A stretch of DNA of 64,000 nt from Hanleya hanleyi (Eukaryota; Mollusca; Polyplacophora; Lepidopleurida; Hanleyidae). Location of the stretch: the NCBI GenBank assembly GCA_036873755.1, contig JAVTVY010020371.1, forward strand, positions 18,203 to 82,202, read 5' to 3'. Below the pieces are notes generated by a model. The model had not been told where the DNA came from and did no database searches. It saw only the letters and a program-made list of their open reading frames with translations. Positions 45,863 through 58,389 of the stretch are shown one piece after another; the first letter of the stretch is position 1; every line of letters starts with the position of its first letter. Position numbers and translations under genes: made by a program.

Positions 45863-46302
45863 CCCCAGCTGATCATCACTGGATTACCACCTGTATATCA
45901 TGTTTAATGTGATTGGTTTGTATCTCACTGTGTCTGCAGCCTCTATCTTTGTACATGTTCCCAGTGTATATATCCTATACATAATGCCGATCATCCAGAC
46001 GAGACGAGATAATTTATGTCTGTGAGTGGTGTGAATATTCATTAGATTGTCCATCTCTGGATGTATGTGTGAAATCTTTGGGATGTATACCAAATATTGC
46101 ATCATTTGAATCATGAAAAACAGATGCTGTAGAACAGTTCCATATTCGGTTGACCACTGGTCGCTGGAGAATAATATGCAGCACTTGATTCCATGGAGTT
46201 GGTAAATACAAGACACAGTATACACCTGGAGGGAGGGAGCTATAGAATTGAGATGATGAAGGGATGTGATAATAATTGTTACTGATAATCCTGTATTCAC
46301 TT

Positions 46303-46997
46303 ACATATATCTGTCTACTATTGTGAGACTGATTGATGACACACAGAATGACAGACACAGACATGACAGATGTTCCACATGTACCTGTATCTGTCTACTA
46401 TTGTGAGACTGATTAATGACACACAGAATGACAGACACAGACATGACAGATGTTCCACATGTACCTGTATCTGTCTACTATTGTGAGACTGATTAATGAC
46501 ACACAGAATGACAGACACAGACATGACAGATGTTCCACATGTACCTGTATCTGTCTACTATTGTGAGACTGATTGATGACACACAGAATGACACACACAG
46601 ACATGACAGATGTTCCACATGTACCTGTATCTGTCTACTATTGTGAGACTGATTGATGACACACAGAATGACAGACACAGAATGACAGACACAGACATGA
46701 CAGATGTTCCACATGTACCTGTATCTGTCTACTATTGTGAGACTGATTGATGACACACAGAATGACAGACACAGACATGACAGATGTTCCACATGTACCT
46801 GTATCTGTCTACTATTGTGAGACTGATTGATGACACACAGAATGACAGACACAGACATGACAGACACAGACATGACAGATGTTCCACATGTACCTGTATC
46901 TGTCTACTATTGTGAGACTGATTGATGACACACAGAATGACAGACACAGAATGACAGACACAGACATGACAGATGTTCCACATGTACCTGTATCTAC
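46303..46997. repeat. 80-bp tandem repeat (about 8.5 copies)
   Basis: The unit includes TGTCTACTATTGTGAGACTG, ATTGATGACACACAGAATG and CAGATGTTCCACATGTACC. Two copies have an internal 15-bp gain (ACAGACACAGAATG). Minus-strand frames rich in MSVSVILCVINQSHN are repeat artefacts. Confidence 0.95.
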
Positions 46998-48157
46998 TAG
47001 GATGACATTGCTCAAGATCTATGAATGAACCAATTTTATTGTTTCTTTTCCTTGATATGTGTCGGTGTGACACCTGGACAGTGATCCTGGTGAAGGATAC
47101 ATGTGTTACCAGTCTACTGTTATAACAGCCTGCATTACATGTTGTATGATCAGATGTTAAGTAATTGTAATACCCTTAATGTACCCTTCATCAGTGTTCA
47201 TGGTTTTGCATGTAAAATCTACATGTACTACATTATCTACACATTTCTCCTTCCTGTGCTTGTAGATTTCAACTATTATCTTCTATATAGATCTATCCTG
47301 TATGATATATCTGAACATACTCACCACTGAGTCTATGTCTGGTGTATGGTAACATTTAAGAAGATAGATGTAAGGTACACAGACATTATGGACATTGTCA
47401 GATTTACTTGCCCACAGACCTGCAGACCTATGAACTAGTTTGTCCCTAGCTCTGCTTCTTTTACACTCGCATACCATTGTGGCACATCGCCAACTCCAAG
47501 TCATCACATAATTGTTACCGTACCAAATTTGTCATCATATAGCATGCTGCTGTCGTTAGCAAGCAAGTCATTGGAATCTGATTTGAAAACTGCAGTTGGA
47601 AACCATGTCAAATTTGGCAAGATTCAAATATGCATCCAGGCAATGTGAATAATTGAGGATAATTTGTCATTGAAGAGGTCCAGAGGAGAAATGACGATTA
47701 TTATCCATGCTTGCCTTCTTTAATGATTTCCCCATATACAGCTGCTTTTACAGTCAAGCCCTGGAAACAAAGCAGCTTCCCAGCACCCGTCTTCCTTCAT
47801 ACAAATATTTACGGTATATCGTTTCCACTCAAAATGGCCCACAAAGACTCTTTTCCTGTTATTGGTATTATAGTTGATGGAATGTTTCACACACCTCATT
47901 GTGCTGGCTGATCATGCAGATTCATTGAAGTTCCACTGATCACGGCCGTGATTCTCCCTAACATGAACATCCATTGCCACAAGAACTATTTGACCAACAG
48001 AATTTTGTAGACAACTGCCTTGGTATTTGTCCCCAGTCGCTTCTCAATTGGATACGGCATGATATTTCAGTGGGACAGCACTATAAAATAGCAGCATTAG
48101 ATCTGCTCTGTTACAAGTAGGTACCCCTGCTCCTCCCCCTCCCCTCCCTTCCCTTCC
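46998..48157. other. Intergenic or 3' UTR sequence
   Basis: Single-copy AT-rich DNA without recognised genes. A C-rich pyrimidine stretch at 48125-48160 precedes the SINE-like tail. Confidence 0.5.
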
Positions 48158-48225
48158 CCGTCGTGATATAGCTGAAAAAATGTTGAAAGCGACGTTAAAC
48201 CCTATTCACTCACTCACTCACTCAA
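48158..48225 (+). mobile_element. SINE 3' tail (ATAGCTGAA...GACGTTAAACCC + CACT repeats)
   Basis: CGTGATATAGCTGAA, GCGACGTTAAACCC and a (CACT)n end form a tail that is widespread in molluscan SINE copies. The tRNA-like head is not recognisable here, so this is a 5'-truncated copy or the shared 3' end of a LINE. Confidence 0.6.
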
Positions 48226-48244
48226 TTGGATACAATGTAGCTCA

Positions 48245-48433
48245 GGGCTGTTCCATTTAAAAAGGTATGGGAGGGGAGGAAGGCACTCAATATATTATTC
48301 TATGGACCATAGGAGGAAATTCCCTTCAATCCATGTTACAACATTATGAAGGCCAATAAAATTTCTATGGGTGGTGGGGTATAATTCAAAGCTGCCTTCC
48401 ACCCCTCTCATACCTTTTTAAATGGAACAGCCC
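48245..48433. mobile_element. 189-bp fold-back MITE, 3-bp TSD
   Basis: GGGCTGTTCCATTTAAAAAG begins it and the inverse CTTTTTAAATGGAACAGCCC (with one-base differences) ends it, giving terminal repeats of about 35 bp. TCA is present at both flanks (48242-48244, 48434-48436), compatible with the 3-bp TSD of PIF/Harbinger-type MITEs. No coding content. Confidence 0.8.
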
Positions 48434-48930
48434 TCATGTCATATGTCACATCTGGTGGTCACGCGTCCTGGAATGCTAGTGTTGAAGCATCAGAGATCAT
48501 AGGTCTGCAATGGGAGAGTATATCGGATTGTGTTCACAATTGTTTTGCTCATTTTGAGTGCCGTATTACCTGATTACTATTGACTACTGACATGAACATG
48601 TATGTTTGACATGTACTTGACAAATCTTGCATTCATAGTACAATTTCACTCCTTTGTCATGTTTGTTGGAATTACCATTTAATATATGAAATAAATAATG
48701 TATTGAATCTCATAATAATTGTGTATAAAGATAAATAGTTCTATTTTTGTGGTGCAGTATGTCATATTTGTATGGTTGAATACATTTTACTTGAACATGT
48801 TTAAATTTTATCATCATAGTTTGCTCATTTATAATGTATGTACACTTATATACTCATTTATCATCCTGTTTATTATATTGTTTTTAGGTTGCTGTAGTTT
48901 TGTACATTTAAACCATTTCAAAGTTTACAG

Positions 48931-49155
48931 CTGCTCCACACACCAGCTTCTAGAAACTTTATCAATCGACTTCCACCGGAATTATCTATCCACTTCTGCC
49001 AGCAGCTGTATGAATCTTGTCACATGTATGATCAGTACAAATTGGCAATGAGTCCATGTAGGATAATCAGATGTGATCAATGCTGTCAAGTATGTACATG
49101 TAGTATATATGATGTTTTAATTCTGTCTCATTATAAACATTGGATATTGACATGA
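48931..49155 (+). CDS. Candidate alternative last exon of CTL1
   Basis: A clean acceptor (AAGTTTACAG) opens exactly in the phase left by a donor at AGG|GTATGA in exon 15. It then gives 74 codons without a stop (LLHTPASRNFINRLPPELSI..., QQLYESCHMYDQYKLAMSP), ending in TGA at 49153-49155. An internal CAA|GTATGT at 49089 is another possible donor. The 74-codon openness in AT-rich DNA is suggestive but not decisive, and I do not recognise the peptide. It could equally belong to another gene or be chance. Confidence 0.3.
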   Translation: MLHTPASRNFINRLPPELSIHFCQQLYESCHMYDQYKLAMSPCRIIRCDQCCQVCTCSIYDVLILSHYKHWILT

Positions 49156-49539
49156 TCAAGATGATGTATTCATCAATCCTGCTTTCATAAAATATCTTTA
49201 TTTTATAGCTATTTTTGTTGTATTTAACTTGAACTATTGGATTGAGTTTTAGTTTGAATTTTCATTCTTCAATTTTAGTTGGTATTTTAAAAGATTAATC
49301 ATGTTTGTATCTCTTGTCATTATGATCATATATACATGTAGATGTCTTTTTGATGACATTCACTGCATTAAACTTATAAGTTATATAATGTGAAACTAGA
49401 CATTTTGTTCCCTTATCAGCATAAAATATCACTGATTGATACATGTAAACATGTACCACAGATATGTGTACAGTCTAGAATGTTACATCAAGAATATTGC
49501 CATTCAAAGAGCATTACAGACATCGGGCCTTACAGACTA

Positions 49540-50065
49540 GTCTTTTGTGTTAAATGCTGTCATTTACATCTGACGACGATACAGCTCACCAATCTCCAAT
49601 GTACGAGTTGTCACAGCGAAACAGCTCACCAATTACCAGTATACGAGTTGTCAGAGCATTTCCATCATAACTCTCTAGATTTGTATCTAATACCGCTTAT
49701 GCCGGTGCTAGGGGCCGTGTGGTCATGTCATCCATGTTGCCACATGAACAGGTACAATAAAAGCGTACCTGAGATACAACACATATCACGAATCGTTAGA
49801 TTCTTGGTATGTGCTTTAGAATAGGTTAACCAGAAGACATGTGACGTAGTCAGTATCTCTTCCCACTTCCTAATACCGCTTATGCCGGTGCTAGGGGCCG
49901 TGTGGTCATATCATCCAAGTTGCCACATGAACAGGTACAATAAAAGCGTACCTGAGATACAACACATATCACGAATCGTTAGATTCTTGGTATGTGCTTT
50001 AGAATAGGTTAACCAGAAGACATGTGACGTAGTCAGTATCTCTTCCCACTTCCCTTATATGTGTT
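49540..50065. repeat. Dispersed repeat family R, copy 1 (with 183-bp internal duplication)
   Basis: Shares GACATCGGGCCTTACAGAC, CTAATACCGCTTATGCCGG, TGCTAGGGGCCGTGTGGTCA and AATAAAAGCGTACCTGAG with the copy at 56690-57215 and, more distantly, with 59368-59490 beside the Penelope-like pseudogene. The segment from 49688 is tandemly duplicated at 49871. Open frames in it (49390-49824) are not conserved as protein between copies. Confidence 0.82.
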
Positions 50066-52074
50066 GTAATTTGTCACTATTACAGGCATTGATCCACAGG
50101 TTAGATCCACATTTCTTTTAACATTATTTTGGTTTGGTTAGAAAGTTACTACAATCAGTCATGTCAGTGGCAGAATGTCACAAGTGAATGTATATAAGAA
50201 GCTGTTATTCATTAGAAAGTTTTTATTTGATTACTAAATGCCCCTGAAACAGATTACCACATTTATTTGTCTGATTCTAATTGTTCAAAATGTTTCTGAA
50301 ACTGAACTTTAGGGCATTTTCCATTTATAAATGCTGGGCAAGCTTACTAGAATGTCTGACTGAGTGACCCCTTGTCAGTCTTTTGTTGATTTCTTACCAG
50401 TGGTTTGGAGTACATGTATGGCCATGGAAATCCACTCAGTTGTCAATATTGACATCAGAAAGATATTGATAAATGAAATATGAATAAAATATAATTTCAA
50501 ATATTTTCTTCACTATATATGTAGCTGAAATTTTGCTGAATTCGACGTTAAACCGTAACGCTCTGTCTCTCTCAAATATTTACATTCAGTTTGTACATTA
50601 TTTAGTCAATAGGACTGTCAATTCATCTATTAAAACCCAATAATAATAAATAGAAGAACCTCAAGTGCAGCATCAATTCTTCATCATGTCTTGATTGACA
50701 AGTGGGAGATTTACATGACTATAAAGCCATTGGTAAGAAATCGCCAAAAGACTGAAAAGTGCTGCGGAAATTTAGTTAGTCAAATTTTCTGGTAACCTTC
50801 CTCTCAACATACAAACATACATATCATATTGTTGTATAGCATTATAAATGATATACATGTAGTTCTTGAAGTAATACTTATAATTTCATGCTGGGTATCA
50901 ATTATGATAACATATATCACAATTATGATTCTCATCCCTTCTCCAAATAGCCATGCCAATGATATTAATGAGATTAGACATGAATACATCCATGCTTTAT
51001 TGTACACCCATAAGTCCTGTCTGAAATTAGATGATACAATCTTCAGCTGAGATTCTGAGAGATATCAAATATAGCATGAAAACAATATGGAATGGAAACA
51101 GGGGGTGTTCCTCCTGATGTGTATATGATAACCAAGTCCATTGCAAACACACAGCAAAGCTTGGTCAATAAACAGTATAGATACTGTGTGTGTGTTCATG
51201 TAGTTTGGGGTCCATTGTTTGTGACCTGACAGAACTGTGCAATGATTTGGTAGTGTTGCTGTAGGTCCTGGAGTGTTTCTCTTTTCATACATGTTGTCAA
51301 GACAGACCAAGGGGAAGAACTCTGTCATGACTTGTCCATACAGCTTACATAGCTTATGCAAATTTACATTCCCACATATTCAACTACTGGCTAAATTCTT
51401 TTATTCAGCTTGTGATTTCATTCAGACCTCTCATAGACAGGACATAAATCATGCAGATGTGTATCAATAGAATTGTCTACACAAGATGTTCCATCTTACA
51501 TACAGCTGGTCATCAATGCTTTCACATAATTTGAAGTCCATTGTATGAAGTGTTAAACACTTTCGCAGGCTTTCTTGTACTTCTCAATTATAGATTGAAT
51601 TATTCAGCATTAAACTGTCGCATGTAAACTCACTTACCATTTTGTTTGTCACTTATGCCTGATGATAGGAGAAATCAGTACAGAGAGCATTGTTCTTTTC
51701 CTGACAGTGTCAGTCTACCACATGTATGTGTATGACAGTGGAGCCAGTGGTTCTATAAACCCCCAGTTATGCTAGTGCTAGCCTGGTCTACTACCTAGTC
51801 TTGGTGCTTCCATATTGTCCAGTTTTATCTTAGTTAAATATGTTGAATTGATTGAGGATGTAAAGTAATATCACAAATAAATCATTGTTGGAGCCATCCA
51901 TCATGTCCATGGATAAATGTGAATCACCCAAGACCAACTTGGTATTGTTTAGGTCACAGTCATCACTCAGACATGTACATTTTCATTACTTCTAAGTTTT
52001 GCTTTTGTCTAAGTATTCATTCATTAAAATCAACAAATGTAAAACTTACTTAAATCAGCAGTAAATTTGTAGTG
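50066..52074. other. Intergenic sequence with one SINE-tail remnant
   Basis: At 50518-50575 the sequence GTAGCTGAAATTTTGCTGAA, TTCGACGTTAAACCG, CTCTGTCTCTC resembles the SINE 3' tail at 48158. The rest shows no gene or clear repeat. Confidence 0.5.
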
Positions 52075-52355
52075 TGACTTTGCCAAACTTGTACAGTAAA
52101 TCTGTTCTGAGAACAGGATTTATTTGTCTGCCAAACTTGTACAGTAAACCTGTAAATCTGAGAACAGGATTTATTTGTCTGCCAAACTTGTACAGTAAAT
52201 CTGTAAATCTGAGAACAGGATTTATTTGTCTGCCAAACTTGTACAGTAAATCTGTAAATCTGAGAACAGGATTTATTTGTCTGTCTTCATTATTTACAGT
52301 AAATCTGTAAATCTGAGAACAGGATTTATTTGTCTGTCTTCATTATTTACACAGT
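52075..52355. repeat. 51-bp tandem repeat (about 5 copies)
   Basis: The unit has CCAAACTTGTACAGTAAATC, TGTAAATCTGAGAACAGG and ATTTATTTGTCTG. Being 17 codons long, it keeps a plus frame open; the frame is a repeat artefact. Confidence 0.93.
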
Positions 52356-53427
52356 TTTTTTATTATTGTTTTCATGAGGCTATCAAATTGTACTGAAGCT
52401 ATGAATAGCATGTTTGAAATGTGAACTGAAGAATCACCCATAAAGTACATTTTTATGTACACTTCAAGGGGGAGTGGGTAGGGTTAAAGTTTAAGGCCTT
52501 TATCATGTTTATACTTCATGGATGCTGCCTAATATTAACACGGTTACTATTCCATTATATTTATGAAAACACTTGTTTAAGGACAGACAGGGGTCAAAAT
52601 ATTCAAAATAATTTACCTGTAACCTGTCATCTTTACGAATTTACCTGACATGCCTGAACATCCAATCACTGAAATTGTGAAGTACATGGAATTCAAGATT
52701 AATGACTAAGCTACATGTACATGTCACAAGCTATCAATAAATTAATGACACCTTGTTTCCAAATTGCACTATTTAGCAGCTGTTTTGAACACCAGACAAA
52801 CATTATTGTCTAGCTGTCTTACATCCTTTCTCTATCTGTCTGTTTCAAAAATATATAACCGGTAAGAGACAAGTATACACAGGTGTAAATTTTGACCCCT
52901 GACCAATAATCCTGCTAATAAAAGCTGTAAGCTTGGTAAGGGTGTCAGAAATGATGAATTACACCCCCAAGCAGCCAAGTATGTCAAGTACATAAAGTAC
53001 CAAATTTCTAGGAGGAGAATGCACTGATGAATCGGCCCACCTTGCTCCCTGTGTGATCACTGCTATCTGTTCTTTAAGTTTTATTCCAACAATAACTGAT
53101 GTATTGTGTTAATTGTCAATGACATGTATAATAGAGAGAATTATGTTTTATGGGGATTGTACAGGCTTTGTTCATGTTACTCTGTCCTATCAGTGTGTGA
53201 CCGAGATAAGAATGTTGGTGTTGAAGGTTTCAGCAATTTCTGTGATATATTGGTTGTGTCCAGTAAGGATATTGCTACATAATACAGCTGATTACTGAGG
53301 TAATCCCTCTATCTAATAAATTAATCAATCCCTCTCTTAAAATTCTACCAACCCGATGTTGGGGACAATTAAAGTTCTGTCAGCTGTTTTTTATAAATTT
53401 GATTACCTTCAAAAATCATTGAAATAA
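52356..53427. other. Intergenic sequence
   Basis: I see no gene, RNA or repeat of note here. Confidence 0.5.
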
Positions 53428-53577
53428 TGATTAATGAAGGAATAATGGACTACATGTATCTGCATGATTAATGAAGGAATAATGGACTACATGTATCTGC
53501 ATGATTAATGAAGGAATAATGGACTACATGTATCTGCATGATTAATGAAGGAATAATGGACTACATGTATCTGCATG
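53428..53577. repeat. 37-bp tandem repeat (4 copies)
   Basis: GATTAATGAAGGAATAATGG plus ACTACATGTATCTGCAT is repeated four times almost without change. Confidence 0.95.
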
Positions 53578-53677
53578 ATTTTGAACCATTTTGTCAAGTT
53601 CTTATTCTGATAAATCACCCCCTGATCTATTTTATCTTCGGAAATTCCACTTGATGTGATTGAATTATTAGAAGGTT

Positions 53678-53819
53678 TACTGTAGGTTCATACATAAATT
53701 ACCATGGACACTAGAGTATTCTGTATTGCTCCTGTTGTTACAGTCCATTACTGTAGGTTCATACATAAATTACCATGGACACTAGAGTATTCTGTATTGC
53801 TCCTGTTGTTACAGTCCAT
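53678..53819. repeat. 71-bp exact tandem duplication
   Basis: The block from TACTGTAGGTTCATAC to TGTTACAGTCCAT occurs twice in a row, essentially identical, so the duplication is recent. Confidence 0.93.
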
Positions 53820-54959
53820 GCCCTGCACTCTCCTCTTCCTCACACACACCTAGTACCTCACATTAGCTCTCATTGTAGTTAATGTGAAATAGTGCATGGT
53901 TTGTATTACTATGCTGTACTTCAGATCGATTATGTAGTTTGCTTCAAATGATTGAATTACAGGACTGAAACTGTTAGATGCCCGGTTATATTCATCTCGT
54001 TTGGCTGACCCAATGAGCACAGAACTATATTATAAAGCTAAATAAACTATATTTTAACTAAATGATTTCATGGGAATATATTCTCAATATTGTATAGTTT
54101 GAATCTTTTCTTTACCAAGTGAAATGATTTGTCAAGCGAAGCAATAATAAACAAAGCATTTTGTTTGACCTCCCATGCATAAACAAACTGATTTCTCGCT
54201 AACGAAACAGTATTGAAATGCTACATGTAAACACTTCTAGGAGCAAATTGATTTTTACCTTGACAAACAAAACAATATTTGGACACTAACAGAATGGTAA
54301 AATAACACAAATGGAATGTGGTTTGCATGTGCAAACGATATGCTAAAAAATTGAACATCGGATGGTTTTAATTGGGCCGTATCCAGTAAATATAGTATTA
54401 TCCCTATAATAATTCAATCACCTTCCTCACCATAAAATCGTGGGATGATAACAAATTTTGCAGCACAGGAAGTTGACAAAATGGTTTAAAATCATACATG
54501 TATTATTTCTTTGTTATTTCAATGAGATTACATAGTGATCAAATTTATCAGAACCTCTGATTGAATTTTGTCCTAAAAAATTGTGGGTTTTTAAATTTTG
54601 ATACATGTAGGTGGATTGAATTATAGGAGTAATTATTGTAAACATAGCTCTAGATATCATTGTTTGTATACAATTATGTTCAGTGTTTTCTCAAATCAGT
54701 TAACATGGTTACAAATGTATTTCGATACACAAATTTGAACATGGAAACGATGTTGAATCGAATAAAGAAATTTGAACAAATTTGTTTGGCTTCAGTACAA
54801 ATATGCCTATATTAAGCTACCTAATAAAGATGGCAACATGATTTGAACTGGCTTGTATTACATGTATCATGCACTTGAACAATGCATGTCAACTTTGTGA
54901 AACTCTGTGAATTCATATATGCGGTTACTATGGTTACATAAATCACTATTCAGACTGTT
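53820..54959. other. Intergenic sequence
   Basis: No gene or repeat array recognised. Several TACATGTA octamers are present. Confidence 0.5.
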
Positions 54960-55330
54960 ATACATGCATGCTGGATTGAAGGTCTGACAAGACAATAGAG
55001 ATTTGTATCAACCATGGTTTGAAGGTTTGACCAGATGGTAGAATTTTCTATCAACGATGTATGGTGGTTTGAAGCTTTGACCAGTTGGTAATTCAACCAT
55101 GTATGTTGGTTTGAAGCTTTAACCAGATGGCAGTTTTGTATCAACCATGAATGTTGGTTTGAAGCTTTTGCCAGATGGTAGGGTTTTGTATCAACCATGG
55201 ATGGTGGTTTGAAGTTTTGAGCAGATGGTAGAGTTTAGTATCAAACATGTATGGTTGTTTGAAGCTTTGGCCAGATGGGAGGGTTTTGTATCAACCATGT
55301 GGGTTGATTTTAAGCTTTGACTTGATCGTT
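54960..55330. repeat. Degenerate 55-60-bp tandem repeat
   Basis: Around seven diverged copies of TGGTTTGAAGCTTTGACC, AGATGGTAG and TTTTGTATCAACCATG. The minus-strand open frame over it is an artefact. Confidence 0.88.
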
Positions 55331-55756
55331 GAAGACTGTTGTATTAACCATGTAAAGGCTGGTTCCCCATTAACATGAAATCATCGTTCAAGGATTATTA
55401 GTGTGGTTTATGAGTACATCCAGTGATTAGCTGAAGTGCTCCTCATTTTATACAGGATCACTTTCTTATTGCATGTCATGTAAACCTTCCATTGACTATT
55501 TCTTGTAAATAAAGTTTAATTTTTCAAATCTACTATGATTCTGCTGTAGCTAGTTTATTTATTTTGGTTGGTTTCATTCAAACAGTGGGCACTTGTCATC
55601 AATGTCCACCGGTTATTTCTTATATAACCCAACATGAACATTCTATTGCAGACATTCTCAATAAGTCTTGTAAGTGGCTGGAATTACTAATAATTTTATC
55701 TACGTTCTGATTCACACCTAAAGTATACTGTGGCTACATCAACTTGGGATTAATGA
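55331..55756. other. Intergenic sequence before the 34-bp array
   Basis: Single-copy except for 55655-55756, which reappears at 56295-56397 inside the array (638-bp spacing), so it belongs to a higher-order unit of that array. Confidence 0.7.
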
Positions 55757-56689
55757 GGCTCCCTCCAGATTCACACATTGAGAACACTAAGGCTCCCTCC
55801 AGATTCACACATTGAGAACACTAAGGCTCCCTCCAGATTCATACCTTGAGAACGCTAAGGCTCCCTCCAGATTCATACCTTGAACACTAAGGCTCCCTCC
55901 AGATTCACACATTGAGAACAGTAAGGTTCCCTCCAGGTTCACACATTGAGAACACTAAGGCTCCCTCCAGATTCACACATTGAGAACAGTAAGGCTCCTT
56001 CCAGATTCATACCTTGAGAACACTAAGGCTCCCTCCAGATTCACACATTGAGAATAATAAGGCTCCCTCCAGATTCGTACCTTTAGAATGCTAAGGCTCC
56101 CTCCCGGTTCATACCCTGAGAACACTAAGGCTTCCTCCCGGTTCATACCTTGAGAACACTAAGGCTTCCTCCCGGTTCATACCTTGAGAACACTAAGGCT
56201 TCCTCCAGATTCATACCTTGAGAACACTAAGGCTCCCTCCAGGTTCACACATTGAGAACACTAAGGCTCCCTCCAGGTTCACACATTGAGAACACTCAAT
56301 AAGTCTTGTAAGTGGCTGGAATTACTAATAATTTTATCTACGTTCTGATTCACACCTAAAGTATACTGTGGCTACATCAACTTGGGATTAATGAGGCTCC
56401 CTCCAGATTCACACATTGAGAACACTACGGCTCCCTCCAGGTTCACACATTGAGAACACTAAGGCTTTCTCCAGGTTCACACATTGAGAACAGTAAGGCT
56501 CCCTCCAGGTTCACACATTGAGAACACTAAGGCTCCCTCCAGGTTCACACATTGAGAACACTAAGGCTTCCTCCACATTCATACCTTGAGAACACTAAGG
56601 CTCCCTCCAGGTTCACACATTGAGAACACTAAGGCTCCCTTCAGATCTATACCTTGAGAACACTAAGGCTCACCTCTTCCCACTTCCCT
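55757..56689. repeat. 34-bp minisatellite, left block
   Basis: About 24 copies of GGCTCCCTCCAGATTCAC plus ACATTGAGAACACTAA. Two sequence variants (TTCACACATTGAG and TTCATACCTTGAG) alternate irregularly. A 100-bp non-repeat segment at 56295-56397 duplicates 55655-55756. Confidence 0.95.
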
Positions 56690-57215
56690 TATATGTGTTG
56701 TAATTTTTTCCTGTATATGGCGAGATTCTGCTGGTGGACGTTTCGTCCCCGAGGCCCGCCCCCTGTACAGACCTTTAGGTCTTTGATATATGTTGGCATT
56801 TGTGGGAAGTTGATGCTGGGTCGACATCGGGCCTTACAGACTAGTCTTTGTGTTAAATGCCGTCATTTTCATCTGACGACGATACAGCTCTCCAATCGCC
56901 AGTATACGAGTTGTCACAGCGAAACAGCTCACCAATTACCAATATACGAGTTGTCAGAGCATTTCCATCATAGCTCTCTAGATTTGTATCTAATACCGCT
57001 TATGCCGGTGCTAGGGGCCGTGTGGTCATATCATCCAAGTTGCCACATGAACAGGTACAATAAAAGCGTACCTGAGATACAACACATATCACGAATCGTT
57101 AGATTTTTGGTATGTGCTTTAGAATAGGTTAACCAGAAGACTATTCTGTGAAGTCATGTGACGCAGTCAGTATGTCGGCACCTCTTCTCACTTCCCTTAT
57201 ATGTGTTGTAATTCC
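56690..57215. repeat. Dispersed repeat family R, copy 2, inside the 34-bp array
   Basis: Homologous to 49540-50065. It is bounded by CTCTTCCCACTTCCC, TTATATGTGTTGTAATT on both sides (56684-56706 and 57181-57213), a direct repeat of about 30 bp. The left part includes GGTGGACGTTTCGTCCCC. It was inserted in, or copied along with, the 34-bp array. Confidence 0.8.
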
Positions 57216-57800
57216 TCCAGATTCAGATTCACATATTGAGAACACTAAGGCTCCCTCCAGGTTCACACATTGAGAACACTAAGGCTCCCTCCAGATCCAT
57301 ACCTTGAGAACACTAAGGCTTTCTCCAGATTCATACCTTGAGAACACTAAGGCTCCCTCCAGGTTCACACATTGAGAACACTAAGGCTTCCTCCAGATCC
57401 ATACCTTGAGAACACTAAGTCTTCCTCCAGATTCATACCTTGAGAACACTAAGGCTCCCTCCAGGTTCACACATTGAGAACACTAAGGCTCCCTCCAGAT
57501 TCATACCTCGAGAACACTAAGGCTCCCTCCAGATGCACAGCTTGAGGACACTAAGGCTCCCTCCACATTCACACCCTCCAGATGCACACCTTGAGGAAAC
57601 TAAGGCTCCCTCCACATTCACACCTTAAATAATACTGAGGTTTCCTCCGCATTCATACCATAAGAACAATGAGGCTCGCTTCAGATTCACACCTTGAGAA
57701 CACTGAGGCTCCTTCCAGATTTACACCTTAAGAATACTAGTCCGCTCCCTCCAGATTCATACCTTAGGAATAATGAGGCTCCTTCCAAATTCACACCTTA
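57216..57800. repeat. 34-bp minisatellite, right block
   Basis: About 16 further copies of the 34-bp unit, more diverged towards the right end, where units become AAGAATAATGAGGCTCC. Confidence 0.92.
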
Positions 57801-58389
57801 ACTCCCTCCGTACCGACATTTTTAACTGTTCCAATCTGGTATCAACACTGTCATGAACATGAATAAAGGGAAGATATACTTATCATCGCTTACGCAGTTT
57901 CAAAGACGATACCCCAAGCTTTAGAACAATATATAATATGATTAAAATCTAGAATTTTTGTAGTCCATGGCGGGCAATTGTTGAACTTTCTATAGGAACA
58001 ATTGTACCGATACGGCATCGATATCTCCTGGTTGCTGGGACAAGCGGATTGAAACACTTTATCCCCGCGGCAGATTGTCTGGCCAGCGTCTTAGGAAGCC
58101 ATTTTAGCATCCAGTCTGACATACGGGTATTTCACGGTGGATTGTTCCAATGTTTTGGCACTTCCCAGTATCACAGCCGGATTTACGCACACTGTCTTAC
58201 CTTCCATGGTGATGTCGCTGTTACAAGTATATAAGCTGTATAATCTTCGTTCAGCATTAACTCTCTTCAGCAGATTACTTGACAGGGCTCTTACCTGTTA
58301 AATACATGTACACATTTTAACAAAAGAGGGTCTGATTTCAAAGATGGGACATGATTGGAAAGCCCATCATGGAGCTGTGTAGTTCAGCT
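57801..58389. other. Intergenic sequence
   Basis: No confident feature. The short open frame at 58049-58234 has no recognisable domain. Confidence 0.45.

Noticed and set aside
46318..47073. Minus-strand frames with MSVSVILCVINQSHN repeats
   Set aside because: Generated by the 80-bp tandem repeat; frames shift from copy to copy.
49390..49824. Protein-coding gene of 144 residues, and its relative at 56654-57127
   Set aside because: Both frames overlay repeat family R. The shared part is conserved at DNA level, starts differ, and no domain is recognisable.
56730..56770. Hammerhead ribozyme core (GGGACGAAACG on the minus strand)
   Set aside because: The required CTGATGAG partner is not present at the right place (CTGTACAG at best), and stem II does not form.
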